Of a stretch of DNA of 64,000 nt, positions 27,301 to 42,300 are shown piece by piece; the first letter of the stretch is position 1; the number at the start of each line of letters is the position of its first letter. This DNA comes from Tubulanus polymorphus (lineage: Eukaryota; Nemertea; Palaeonemertea; Tubulaniformes; Tubulanidae): NCBI RefSeq assembly GCF_964204645.1, contig NC_134034.1, positions 11,804,462 to 11,868,461 of the forward strand, in the 5' to 3' direction. Below the pieces are notes generated by a model. That model ran no database searches. It saw nothing but the letters and a program-made list of their open reading frames with translations, and was not told the DNA's origin. The position numbers and the translations under genes are program-made.

Positions 27301-30300
27301 GGAAAAAACCGAACTATATTGGAAGAAATTCCTTCCTTTTGTATTCATCAGATTGAAAGCATCGTCTGAACATCGTAATAGAACGATTTGTGAAAATGGG
27401 GTGGAGGTCATCAAAATGAAATCGTGGTCAAAAGCTTAGGTTGAACAGATTCTTTCACGAGAAGATTCGTAGAATAGCCGTGTTAACCGGGTGTAGAATA
27501 AATAATTAAACGAGTAGTATTATGTATTTGACGAACGAGCTTTCACTGCTAATGTATACATTAGCTTCATCGGTCGAATGAGTATAGTACATAGGCCTAC
27601 TACTCGTCTCGATATAGATTTTATCATGTGCCCAGTGTACTGAATTAGCATATTTCCTATCATGGACGCTTGTGAAAATATTCAACTGCTTTGATGACCT
27701 CCACCCGACGATATCCTAGGTTCTGTTTGATGAACTCACCAAGTTCCATACAGACAAAAACTTGTACCCCTATGTTTATAATTGGAGACTCTGGTAGCTT
27801 AGTTGCGATCAACCGAAATTTCGTTGTCGCTATTGCTGGTCCAGACAGGGCTTCATACTTCTTTATACTAAAATTTGGTACTTTGACCCATTCGCCGTTA
27901 TTTCCAACGACCTCTAATGCTAATTTCTGTATATTCGTGTAGACCTCAAGGTCCTCAAGTTGTGGCACTCCGGCCGCTTTTTTCGCCAAGTCGAAAGTAA
28001 AAATTGGATCTTTGCCGGATGTTTCGCTTCTTTGAAAGATCAACGACGCTACTCCTTCTCCTCGACCGATGATGTTGTACGGTTCTGACACAGACAGGTT
28101 TTCTGTCGTGACCTGATCGTTGCCGAACATAGCAGGCCAGTTGTTGATGCGGATAGCATTCGCTCGATTACAGGTGGGCTGAGCTGAAATTCATAATGGC
28201 CCACAATTGGTGTATGTACGATGGTGTGGAACAACTTAAGAATCAGTTGAAATCTGTCCACGTCATGGTCAGATGCAAAATTATAACGATTTGAAATTTC
28301 GATTGTAACCCACGAATTCGGAATTGATATTCAATTGGAACGGTTTAATAGTTTCAAACTCTCGAATTTTCACCGAAGATTCATTATTTTACACGCGATT
28401 TTTTCGTTCATTAAACGCGCATTTTCTGGCAAAAGTATCGAGCTCTTTCTCTATCAATCAGATCGGAGCCATTGGCATTGTTTCAAATATTGCTTAAACC
28501 AAGTGCCGAACGAAATACAGAACAAGTTTCAGATATTCATATCCGAAAGTATATCTTGGGAGAGTTTTCCTGGGCACTTACTAGGTGGCACTGTTGTCGC
28601 CGTTGTGGATGATGCTGGGGTTGTGGCAGCTATTGTTGTAGTTGATGGAGTAGTTGGTTTTATGGTTGCTGGAAAAAAATCGGAACATTTTCGTGCGAAT
28701 TCATCGATCAAAGAGATGATTTTGACGACTAAGAGTTAAATAAACAAGCAGTGAAGTAGATTGAATTGAAGTCGACTTCAATTGGAGGACTTCTTCATCG
28801 TGCAAACGTTCTCTCTGAAATTCAAAACATCTGACGAAAATCATCAAAATTGTCCTCAGAAAAAGTTGTTACAAAAAATTCAATCAGTCAACTGAAAATG
28901 AGTATACTAATAATGAAATTGGACCCGGTTCCAAAAGATGGTTGAAAATGCTTTTGAAATCGTATAAATCTTAACCAAATACAGTGAATTTAGATTCGTG
29001 AGCCCTAACGAAAAACCCCATCGGCAGTCTAAGCGTCAGATTAAACCAATTCTCACGGAACCAGATCCTGGGACTTTACTCGTTAACATTTATTGAAATG
29101 ACGAATAAAAAGTTTGTTTTTTATCATGGAAAATAATAAAAAATATAGCGCACACTCACTTGATGGTACAGGTGTCGTGGGTGTTGGTCCCGTAGTTGTA
29201 GGTGTTAGTGTTGATGAGCCTGAAATGTTGTTTTTGTTTATATACTAGAGGTATGTGTCGTCGTGTTTCAGTGGGTTTATATGTATATGAATGTGAAAAA
29301 CGAATTCGTGATTGCATTTTACGCGGCACGGTTGCTCTATAAGTTGAATTATGTTGACTTCGAGCACTGCTAGAAACCAATCTCGATCAGGTTTCTTTGC
29401 GAAGTACTCAGAGTTCGATTTTATTTATATACTTTCATAGAAAAAAGTTCTTTTTAAAGAAGTGTTAGGATGATCTGTAAATGAAGTATGCTTTCGGGCT
29501 CTGAAGGCTTTAACTGAGGACAGAGTCACCCGGATCCAGTTCCACAGTTGTGAGTTTGAGTTTACTCTCCAGATAGAATAAGTTCATCTTCGATGAATTA
29601 ACACTTAAAAAAACCTTTAAACTCAGTACCGTACCGTGAAACGGGTTCCAGACGATGACGTTAAGCTTGTTGTATGTTTAACTCAATTGGTTAACATAAA
29701 ATCCAATACTTACTCGGCGGTCGGCAGACACAACATCCAGTCGACGGCGAGATATCTTTCACAAGTCCCTGATTTAAGAAATATCGAGAAAACAGAGTTA
29801 AGATATCGTCGTAACGAATTCGAATGCCTTATATTAAAAATACATGTATTGTTGCTAATATGTAATCTGATTATATCAAAACTATAACAAAGCATCTTAT
29901 GATAGCAAAGCGCAAATCATCAGCTAAAATCAAATTAACGAATCGTCCTGTTGCTTGTAATTTCAACTATGTTTTGACGAGGCCGCGTTAATAACGTTGT
30001 AATATATGAGTCAGTTGCATAAGTCATGGCTTAGGTTAAGCTCATCTTGGTTTTGACAAGCAGCGCAACACCAGTCTATGGCCATCTCAGTTCAGCCAGG
30101 GAAGTGTGACTTCCCCGGTTCAGCTAACAATCATTTCACGTCGGTTTTATTAACAGCGAAAGACATTTCCCTATTCCGTAAGTCATATGTCGTATGTCAT
30201 ATGCTGTTGAATGTACTTACGGGGCTACACTGTTCTGTATTGCAGTCTTTACCGCACGTTACTGATCCGTTTATACATGTACATTCGATGCATTTCGTTT

Positions 30301-33300
30301 TGTTCCAAACATCACCGTCCTATCAATAGAAAACACGAACACATATATTCATATATTACTGAAGATGGATATTATAAATAATAATCAAAACGTTGATCGA
30401 ATGTTAAGCCCAATGAAATTCGGATTTCTTTTTTACTTTGCTTTGTGTAGGATTCAATGTTATTCAATGACAAGACCATATCCAAAACAATATTTGAACA
30501 ACTGGTCGATTTGCTCATGAATTGCTACGACGTTCTAGGTGCCTGTTGGAGTAATCATTTGGGAGCAATCAAATGATTACAATGATTTACTCAAATGATT
30601 ACTCCACGGTTTGACGTCTAGAGCTGATGACATTACTCTCGTAGATGAAATCTTGTTCATACTTACAGCACGTTCAACTGGCGGTTTACCAGGTACGGTA
30701 GACTGTTCCAAGCAAGGGCAATTCCGTTCATCCGACCCGTCCGCGCAGTCGATTTTCTTGTTACATTTATCAACCTTTTTAAAGCACTGTTTACAATCAT
30801 CGCACCGCATGTACGTGCTGTCTGCGCACTCGACGCAAGGCGAGGTTGTTGGCGAGCTCGGTGGGACTACTGGAGTTGTCGCAGTTGAAGCTGGACTACT
30901 GACGGGAGTGGTTGTGTGCGGCACTGTAGTGGTTATCGGGGGCGTAGTCGGAACTAGAACAAAAAGCCAAATACATCGTTATATGTTATATCATCTTTAT
31001 GTATTACCAGGGCGATAATATTGCGGAAAATGTATGTACAACGCGTTGAAAGGTGACAAAATCCTAAATTTCCAAATGACCGAGGAAAGATTATGTAAGA
31101 TTTCTACATATCTAGTTACATAGATGTACATAAAAAATGTATTCTACACGGTTTATTTTTCTCGAATATTTCTTAATTGTAATCATTCCAATAATCTAAT
31201 CATTGCGGATGAATAAAGAACATATTTTGAACTGAATTCGAATGAATTATCAACATAAATATAAGACATCCGGATAGAGAGACCTCAACTATATCATATT
31301 CAACTTACGTTTCTTGCAGTGACAACAGTCATTTGGATTATTCACCAATGTTGTCTAAAACAAAACAAAAAAAAACAATTTCAATCAGTGATATTATACA
31401 CTGATTACAAAGGTTCGAGGAAGGCCTAATCTTTTCTTGGCCCAGACGACAACAGATACTATACTAACCCCTGTTCTACAAGTAATTGAACAGATTATCG
31501 TGCATTTGAGCGTGCACCCTAGATCGTACGTGCATGTTTCGTCACAGGTCACTGTGCCATTATATTTCCTCGTGAACGGCTTGCCGATCTACGAAACAAT
31601 ATCATGCGTATCATTTATTACATCGTATCATTATTAACCATTATTAGAACAACAGCAATAACAATAACAATAACAATAACAATAACAATAACAATAACAA
31701 TAACAATAACAATAACAATAATAATAATAATAATGATGATAATAAAATGCTAGTGAAATTTACATCAAACATTTGCAGTTGTCAAGAAGCACCAAATCTT
31801 TTTTTCAATATCAGCATCATGATACATAGATCAATATAGAAAACCATCTTGAAAATAAGGTCCAAAAATTGCAAATTGAGATGATTCAAAATTCAAAGGT
31901 TTTCACGAGAACGAACATGATTCTTACCGGGTACGTATCGTTGCCTTGTCCACATACACAATCGGTATGGTTGACACATTTTCCTTGGTCATCGACGACC
32001 ATATCAGTGGGACACATGCAGCATTTACCTGCACGAAAAAATAAAACAATATTCCTATGGCAATTGGATATTTCTGGAGATTATTAAACGAAAATAGAAA
32101 TAATCTCATCGCGACCTCGGTATAGCTGCACTGAAATATTACTGACTTATATCGGCCGAATAATCGTAGATAAGAAAATGTCCCTACTGATGTTATTACT
32201 TCACCGCCTATAAACATCTTGAAGTATTTCGTAAAAATTAACTAATCAATAAATTACATTTTATCTACCGAAATATTTCTCTCATTAGTATGTTCGTAGT
32301 TACTCTTGTTATTTCTATTTTTTATCTAAATCAGTTATATCGTAGTATATCGCGTTTTTGAATTTGTAATTTTTCTACTGTGTTGTTATGAATATAAATG
32401 TAAATTGTGTGTTGTCCGGGTTTCAGTGTAAATGAAACAAATAAAACTTAAAAGACGTCGACTTCCGACGTACCGAATTTATCGGGAGTCTTATCCGTGC
32501 ACACGGTCGATGCTTGTCGATTATTCAGGACGTCCTGACACGTTCGTTCGCAACCGCAGCTTTCATACTGTTTACCATCGGTACACGGTGGAGTGGTCGG
32601 TGGTATCGTTGTCGGTTGAGGCGAAGTTGTAGGCACGGTTTTCGGGGATGTCGTCGGTATCGGGGAGGAGCATTCGTTGATATCGATGCACTCGAGGACT
32701 TCGATCTTTATGTTCGCCAGGTATTGGTTATTCGGATCCTTAGCTAGGTAAATCGTTAATTTCTTCGCTGATACAGGTTCGTTGACCAGTGTATTACTCG
32801 GTGTGAAAACCTACGTAAGACAATTTCATAATCGTTATTATCATTATTATTGACATTTTGGCGTCCTATTTAGTGTTATGCACTGCTCACGGGTTCTTAC
32901 GTCATCTAGAAAGTACATTTAGCAATCATGCAGGTAGCTGGAGTAAACTTTGTCAATTTAGAATACGGGTACATGTAATATGAAATTTGAAAATCTTCAA
33001 ATCTAGAAACCACATGGTGAAATAGCCCGTACACTCGTCCAAGGAGAAAAAAGATTATAATCGATATCTATTTATCGAGAATGAATAAAATCAAAAAGAC
33101 AAGACGAACTCCCCACTTTTCGTGTAGAAACGATTGTCGAACATTTTTTGGGAATAAACGCTACCTGTTTATTTCCGTTAATGTCTTTTACTGGTGCCAT
33201 TGTATTTCTGGCCATCATCGAGTTGGAATATTCTGCGGTCCATTCGTACCCGTTTATGACTTTGATATTGTGAATAACAAGAGGCCGTTCCCCGATTCCG

Positions 33301-36300
33301 GCTAGAGTCAGTTCGATGTGTGGGTTCGAACTGAGTCCGTAATTCAACGTCCAACCTTTACCGTCCGTCTTAACGATATCTCCCGATCTGCTGAGCGCGC
33401 CGCCATTTATGAACAGCCGGATCTTCGAAGCGGCGATATCCTTCATGACGTTAGTGCACACCGATTTAATGCAACCTATGAAAAAACGCGACACAGATTC
33501 GTGTTAGTTCGCAATGAGACATCTAATACAGGGCAGGCACGGATCCAGAGGGGGGTTTCAGGGGTCGTGACCCCCTGCTCAGCTACCAAAAAAATTTCTT
33601 AATCGTTTTTTTGAAGGAATATACTCAAGACAAAGCGGCCGAACAGTACTATATAATCGGTACCATATCATTTTATGTTTGGCCATACAATATCCCGTTA
33701 AGGGTCCCTATCAGAGATTTTAGTCGGTGGTTTGACATTAACTTTCATTAACACCCTCCTGGAAAAAATCTTGGATCCGCACCTGCAGGGGCTGCAGTTG
33801 TCCGAAAGAAAACCAACGGATAAATACCATAGCAACAATGAACATTTAACTATCGCTATGTCAACTATCCACTACTCAACTCGATCCAACTTTTGAGCAA
33901 CTGACCCCAGCACGTGTATCGATCGAGTCGGTTTAACGAAAATAAAGTGTAGTTCAAGTAGAACTAGTGGAGACTGATGGCTGACAATGGCCATTACGCG
34001 ATACAGCCGAAACGTTGTTGAAATAACATATCCATTTACGGAAGAACTTTCTTTTTCCGGACTTATTACTTTAATGTAGGATTGTTGACAACAAAGACAA
34101 GTTCCCCTATGTAAGATGCTAGAACATCGAGTAGTGGACCGATGTCGGACTCGTCATCAATACTTTCAGTGTAAGATGATTTGAAGAATATTGTATGTGC
34201 GTATATATTACCGGGTGATGTAGTTGAAGAGATTGGTCCGGAAGCTGTAGTGATCGGGGGTGGTACTGTCGATGCGCACGACGGGCAACACTCTCCTTCT
34301 ACGTGGACGGCCGACAATCCCTGAAAATGATGACGTAATTTCTTTTTCCAAACACAGCAAAAAGTAAATGAAATCAGTTCGGGTGAATTAAATTCAAAAA
34401 CGAGCGATTCATGAATGTGTCGGAAATACAGTAAACCTGGCCTTTCTCTGACATGGCCAACTGAGACCTTTGTCAAAATCATTTTTCTGATTAACATATT
34501 TTCGTATCGTTTACGCGTACTAGTTCACAGTAAGGCGAAGTTTACTCTAAATCGAACCTCAAACCGATGTTGTTTACTTACCGCTTTTTCGCAGAGAAGT
34601 TGCGCACATTGAACGCCGCACGATATCGTCCCGTTTAGACATGTACACGTTTTGCAGCCTTTCTTCCAAGTTTCGCCAGGCTATGCAAAAAAATATTAAT
34701 GAAAATAGTCATTTCACGCGAAACACTTATATTTTAGCAGTTACATCGGAGTAAACCGGCATTAAAAGTTTTTTTTTCGTGTTTTCAAAAAGAGTTCGCC
34801 GTTTTGGAAATTATTTGCACGGGATACTTAGATCTACGACCATTCTTATACCACGGAAAATACTTAGATTTTAGATCACTCGAAGGTCATGTTAGTTCGA
34901 TTTCCAATCTTAAGGCCGGTCTAATGAATGATTTAAGACAATTTCGGTCACGACCGTAGAAGTAGAATAGTTGTGATAACAATCAAATCTATCAATCTAT
35001 CATATATATGTAAGATATAGTCCGTAACTTTACCCGAGCTTATGATTCATTTGAAAATTCCACTAAGAGCTAATAGTCATCTTCGGGTTCCCAAAGATGA
35101 CACGGATGACTATTATGACAAAACTTCGAACGAAACTTTGCTCGAATAAGATTTTCGGACTCGTTTCATTTTTGGGATTGTATCAACGAATATCAACAAG
35201 GTTCAAGTCATTCTAACGTACTTTGTGAGTGGAATTGGTTTCTGGGTCCTTGCATTGACACTCTTCTTTTAATACACAATCGATTCCGTCCAAAAGGAGA
35301 GGGCTGCTGCCATTCATCGGCTTTGCGCATATGCATCCTGGGACGCAGTCGGCTTGTTGTCTGTTGCATTGAACGAACGTACCGTTCTTCTGGTAGGTGC
35401 ACATGTGATCGCAGGGGGTAAAGCAATCGGTCGGTTCCTTACCGGGCGGGCAGGCTAGCGAAGAGAACGATGGTAAATGTAAATTTTGAGATATTCAAAT
35501 ATATTTTCGTCGTAATAAATCTAAACACCACACGAATGCGTAAACAAATTCGAATTAGGGTTCAAAAACGTCCAACCACAATGAAACATTCGAAATCGTG
35601 TCTTATGGAGGAATAAATGAATATCAAACTCAAGCACACGCGGAGGTACGAAGGCTGCTTACTAATTGTGGTAGTTGGTGGTACGCTAACGGTAGTGCTT
35701 GTAACAGGTGTTGTCAGTGGAGACGTGGAACCTAATTAGAAAAAAAAACATAACATGTTAACATGCTTTTTGTGTAAACGGACGAATTGGAGCGCGGTAT
35801 GGAACTCCGACGGCCAATATGACGCGCTGTAACGTGTATACATAGATATTATTTGTTTTTAGTCTCTCTTACCGCTGGAAGGTGGCGTTGTTGACGTCGA
35901 GCAGAGAGTCTCGGTGCATTCGAAAACACCGTCTTCACAAATGCTGAAATTCACAAAAGCAATAAACGTTGAAACGTTGCAAATAATGCTCGCTTCTCGT
36001 CCGTCTCCGGTTCAATATCCCGGGCGGTGCTTACCATTCTTTACAGTTCAACAGTAATTTATATCCTGGTGGATAAACTTCGGATGGGTTTTCCGGGTTG
36101 GCGCACTCACAGTTTTCTGGCTCGACGCATCGCCCTGGAGTAAAAGAAAACAATGATATGAAATAATGTTGTTTGACTTCACCGCCGATCCAGACAGGAG
36201 CACAAGCATCACGTGCCGGCGCCGTAATGTTCCCATGCCCTTTTGAAAATACAAAGGCAACATTTTTCAGCGCCGGTTTCTACCCACAACGATGGAACTA

Positions 36301-39300
36301 TATTGACCTATTCTGGATTTGAACCGCTTATATTCTCTTAGATAACTATGAACAAAAAAGGGTTCGGGAATTTCTAAATTTTCCAGACTCTTGTTTTGGC
36401 TTGGCACTCGGTCTGCGTGGAAACCTGGCCTTTCTAGAGGTGGATTTGAAAGTTTTCATGTTTCTGTCGTTAAGGTACCGCGTCACCTTCACATCGAAGA
36501 GTACTAAGTGATCAGGACTCGACTGGTGTTCTTACCTTGGCTGTCCAAATAAGTGCCATTTGGACAACAACATCCTTCCGAACAGGGTAACTTGCAATCC
36601 ATCGATTGGCCATTGTTTCTTATGGACAAATCGATGCATCTTTTCGGACAGTGATCACAGCATTCGGAATACGTTTGTGGGAACGGAATGACATTTTTTC
36701 CTGTCGAGTTGTTGATAAATGGTTCTGTATTTCCGTTGGAACACTGTAGACCTATTCACAGGAAAGAGAACGCTTTTTTAAAACAATTTTTTACAACTTA
36801 AGCATGAAGCGACAACGCGCTTTTGAAAAGGTCTTAACGTGAACTTAAAGACGTCGCAGTGAGATCTTCGGTAGGTACCATCTCCACACGGAGGCCATAG
36901 TTAATATACAGAATATCTATATGAATGCGAGTTTGCTTACCGCATAATCCATCGTGTCTCCAGCGGATTGAGATGCCTTTTTCCGCGGAGCAGGCGTCGG
37001 CGTAAGCAGCAATAGCAGTACACGCGCATTCACAATCGCCACCTCTATCACACCCACAAGCATCGTCCATACAATATGTAAAATAGACCTCAACAGGGAT
37101 CTGTGACGACGATATAAAAAAATACGTATGTACAAACGTGACAATACAGATTATACATCCATGATTAAACTGGGACTAGGTCCACAGTCAAATACAGATT
37201 ATACGTCCATGATTAAACTGGGACTAGGTCCACAGTCAAATACAGATTATACGTCCATGATTAAACTGGGACTAGGTCCACAGTCAAATTAAACATACAC
37301 AATAAGGGTTATAGGCCTAACGTTCGTTACCGGAAGTAGGTATCAGTTTTCGCGTCAGCCAACTACATTTCAATGAAAATCGTCGGTTCAAGTTTCCAGA
37401 AAGCATTTTCTCAAAAACTATACACGCACTCACCTTTTCCAAGATTTCCCACTTTTTTGAAAGAAAATGCTTACTGGAAACTTGAATCGACGGATTTTCA
37501 TTGAACTGTAGTTGGCTGACGCGAAAACTGATACCTACTTCCGGTAACGAACGTTAGGCCTATAACCCGTATTGTGGAACTGGGTCCACAGTCAAATTAG
37601 ACCCACACATCTATGGAACTGGGTCCACAGTCGAACTAAACATGTACAACTGTGGAACTGGGTCCACAGTCAAATCAAACCCACACAACTGTGAAGCTGG
37701 GTCTAGAATAAAAACAAACCCCACACAATTAGAGGGTGTTATAGCTCACAGTCAAATTAAATTCAACAACAACCTGTAGGAGACTCATAGCTTACCGTGC
37801 AAGCTTGGAACGGTGGAGTTTTGAGTACACCACACACTGTTGACGCCCAGTGTTTTCGGTGCGGATTTAAATCACACGGCTTCGGTTCGGGGTTCCTCTC
37901 CTTCGGGCAATTCTGCGCCTTCCACGAATTACCGAACGCCCGAGCTGTATTTTCCAGACCGCCCGACGGAGTCGTAAAATCATCGGTCTGATCCTGATTG
38001 AAGGTTCCACAAAGCCCGCAAACTTTGTTTACATATTTGGGCCCTAGCCACACCGTCACGGACATAGCGTGATCCCATTCAATGTAAATACCTACAAAAA
38101 GAATTTGATATTCTAGACACCGTGCGGAACCCAGTTGTGAATTAAGATCCAACTCATTGAAAATGAACGTATTGGAACTTCAAGATCGAAGAGTTAACTT
38201 TGACTCACAACTGTGAAACTGGATTCACAACTGTGAAACTGGATTCTGATCTAGTCAATAGTTAGGAATCTTGAATAGTTGTAGCTTCAGACCAGTCCCC
38301 CCTCACCCCTCCGCCAGTACTAGCTGGGGATCCTCAAAGCCTAAAAACCCGTTACCGTGAATCCACAACGGTAATACCCATCGCCCAACGCAAGGAAACA
38401 TAGAAACAGGAGACAGAAACATGTTTCCGAGCGTTTCCATGCGTCGTGTGCGTTGGGCTTTATGGGCTCGGGGGATTTCCTTTCATTGAGGACAAATTGA
38501 ATATCATTTCATTCTGAAAAAAAAAGATAAATCTACGAGAAAGAATATAAAAACGTTACGTGCCATCGGAGAGCGTTATGCCCATTCTGAGTCCCGAGGG
38601 ATCGCTGATCTGGAATGATCTATCTTCCAGCGAAAATTGGAGATCATCGTAGATAATCGGGTCGGCGCCTCGCACCAGTGTGATCACGTGTTTGTAGTAA
38701 TGAATACGGATGCCCTTCGTACAGGACATTCCCGTTTCACCGCAAGCGATGTTCGACACTACGATTTTGAACGTCGACGCGCCACCATTGCAGCCATCTC
38801 TGGTCAGAGTGTAGGAACAGTCGCCCATGAATGAGAAGTATTTTCCGTCATATGTTCGGTAATGCGGGTCACCCCACGCTTTGCAATAACTTGGGCACAC
38901 TTTTTTCGCGCAATCCCAGGTACCAGTTGTGCATTTACTGAAAATATAGATAGATTTCATAGATTATTTCTATTTACTATATATATTCACAATACATTAA
39001 TTACATATACATTTCTCACACCTGACGATGATCTCTAGGGTGAACTCGAAACGTCGTGTATTTCATTTTAGATTTTTTGAATAAATAAATTCTCGATTTT
39101 AAAATTCATCTAATTTGTACTTAGTGGATTTTTAACTTATTATCCGTTATAAAAAATTTCTGGTTTCGATACGAGGAAGAACCCCGGTTTGCCAATCAGG
39201 GGCGTAACAAGGATTTTTAACAGTTTTAGCTACGGATATATGAAGTACATGTATATGCCAGTGTATATATCATTTTGTTATTACTTTTAAACACATTAGA

Positions 39301-42300
39301 AACATGAAAAGCTAATATGCGTTATCAATCTGGCCTCTTAAACATGTTCGACGAGAGTGTGAAAAAAATGATGGATTTTGAAAGAAAACAAATGCAACGC
39401 GTATTAATTGTCATACCATTGATTACACGAGTCTGACTTCATCGTTTCGCCTTCATTGTAACTCCTGCCGGCATGGAAACACGGGCATTCCAGTTCTTTG
39501 ATACACGTGCCCGTGCTATCCTTGGCATAGGTATCTCTACACACACAGCCATCGGTAGCACATTCCACATTCCTTCCGATGCCTTGGTGCATTGTTGCGC
39601 AACTTCTATCATCATGTTCATAGCATGTCGACCACTTCATGTTCGCCGGACAGTAATCACCCTCGACGCATTTTTTCTCCGTACACGCCCACACACCGTT
39701 TGTGCATGTACTGAAATAATAAATTTTATTCGTTATACTCGCGATAACGGGTTTTCTGCCAGTGAATTTCATTCATAATAATGTAATATTTCTATCGATG
39801 AAATTTAAGAGGAAATACAAATCAAAATCCTTAATGATAACACTTATCTTCATCTAAATATTGCCTTCTTGGAAAAGTGCCGTTTGAGGTGTTAAAAGTT
39901 CAGGTCCTGGTACACAGAACTGCTGAGGGTATTGGGTTTGAGGTCATGTTACAAGTGACTAAAATTGTCACCATAAAACAGCCGGGGTGTACGGTTTAAC
40001 TCAGTTGGAAGTGACTTAATATTTTCCGACATCAAAGTGCCATGTGACAGGTACTACAAAATTAGCCTCTGGATCTACCCCTCAGTCGCGTATTCAGACA
40101 TTCAATTTCTTCTGTATTTTTTTCTGTTCAACTCACCAAGTGTTGCAACGATCTTTACGGGTTGCTCCGGGACCATGAGGAAAGCCTCTGTATTGGCAAG
40201 TGCATGAGGCGATCGATGTACAGCCTTTTCGTTCTATGTCATATCGTTGACCCTGTGTTTGAAAAAAAATAACATAATTGGAACAGGAAAAATGTATTCA
40301 TTCATGGGAACAATTCGAAATAACTCGAAAAATCTCGAAAAAATTTGTCCGACACGAAAATTTGGATAACTCACATCTGGGCATTGGCAGCCAGCTATGC
40401 ATTCTTTTGAACAATTAGCTGGCTTCACATCACCGCATTGGAAATCGCAATTTGTCCCGCATTCTTTGTAGACCATACCGCTTTTACAAGTAATATCTGA
40501 AAAAAAATTGAATTTTCAAAAGTTACCGGTTGCAAAAAACACAATGATATCTGATTTTCTCGATAGACCAACATATATGATTATATTACGTACGTATCAT
40601 CTTCACGCTCGAGATCGTTAAAGCCTCATATCGTGTTATATATAAACACCCCACAATATGTGTGTGTGATTGTGGGGCGTATATATTCAACTTCTCGTTG
40701 CGCGAATCGTCATCAATTAGTTAAACTTACCGCATTTCAATTCGGTTCTCCAATCCGAGACAGTTACTTCGTGTGTGGCACAAATACGAGCGAAAGCGCT
40801 GTAGGCGGCACAGTGTGCGCTCTCCGGTTCTGTCGTAGCGGTGCACACGTCTGATTTACACTGCTTGACGAAAGCATCGCGCACGTCTTCGCTCACTTTT
40901 TTGTTACACGCCTTGAAGGCTGCATCGAAAAAAGAAAAAAACAAAGAACGATTTTATTTATAACCATCGTCATCATTATTGTCATCGTTATCATTATTAT
41001 CAAAGGGCCGTTGAAGACATTTCTGTTCAAGTCATCGCGTGTTTCTGGAGAGCAACTTCTATTTTACGAGGTGCTCTACAAATTCATAATCCATAATACT
41101 ATCATCAGGACCAAGTTCAACAGTTCTGTGTTAAGATTTCACGAGGAGTTGCCTCACTAGAAATGAACTAATTCTAACTCAGAGTTAACACTAACTCACA
41201 ACTGTGGAACCGAGTCCAGATTTCGGCAAGGAGCCATTTGACTGTGTGCCTAGACTCTCCTTAATGGATAGGCGTTACATATATTTTGTTGCAGATTCCT
41301 CATTAAAAAAGCGTCAAATATATCGGTAAAATTGGTAGAAACATTTAACCCATAACGTAATTGTAACAGATTTCGTCGTCAATCTTACACTGTGGGGCGT
41401 GTTATATATATTTCTTCAATATTGCGGGGCGCTTTATATTAACTTTTCGAAATGTATTTTCCATTCTTATCGCGGGACTTTGAGCTCGTACTGACCTGCT
41501 ATACTATCGAAATTGGGGCAGTTGGCCGTTGACATCGCATCTCGTTGAAGGTTGAAAGTGCATTTGTCTTGGGGTTGTTCGATGGTACATTTATCCGAAT
41601 TCAAGAATCCTTTTACGAATCGTGTTTTATTCGTAGCTATGTCCGACCCGTAGGTTTTGAAATCATCGTCCGGGCTGAAGACGAAACGAAATCGAACGAA
41701 AAATCGATTAAACAACAAGACGAAACGTCAATGAATAAAAAAAAACGACCTAAGAATTTATCTTTCATGCGGGATACATGAAATAAAATATATCAAATAA
41801 TGATTAAAAAGATAATCCATATTCTTATATAGCGCTCTCCTACAAATTGTAATCAATGCGCTTTACACCGGTATGAAATAAACGTGAGCTACTGTGGTAA
41901 TCGAGGATTCCACTTATGGTAAGCGAGGATCCGCCAGGTGCGTTAGTAGTTTCTTGGTCTATCGCGTTCAATTTCTACTACTTTCCAGTAAAAACTGAAT
42001 GAACTTTTCTCTAGAATAATTCAATCGTTAATGAAAACTATACAAAAAAAACTGAATAGCGAAATGAACGTAATGTGTAATGTGTATTTGGTTCAGTGAT
42101 AATTTAACGGTATCGGGAGCCTGGAAATTCAGCTCAAAGTTCATCAGAAATGAACTAATTTTTGAAAAATCTACGATTACGATTACGATTACGATTTATT
42201 TACACTCCAACCATTTCCATGGTATATGGAGGAAAACTATTACACATGTATATACAAATAACAAAACAACACTGAAGTGATTAAAATTTAGATAATGAAA

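Noticed and set aside
33900-34030. A possible SINE tail (CAGCCGAAACGTTGTTG-like motif, also near 39030)
   Set aside because: Only a short motif is shared; there is no pol III promoter and no defined borders.
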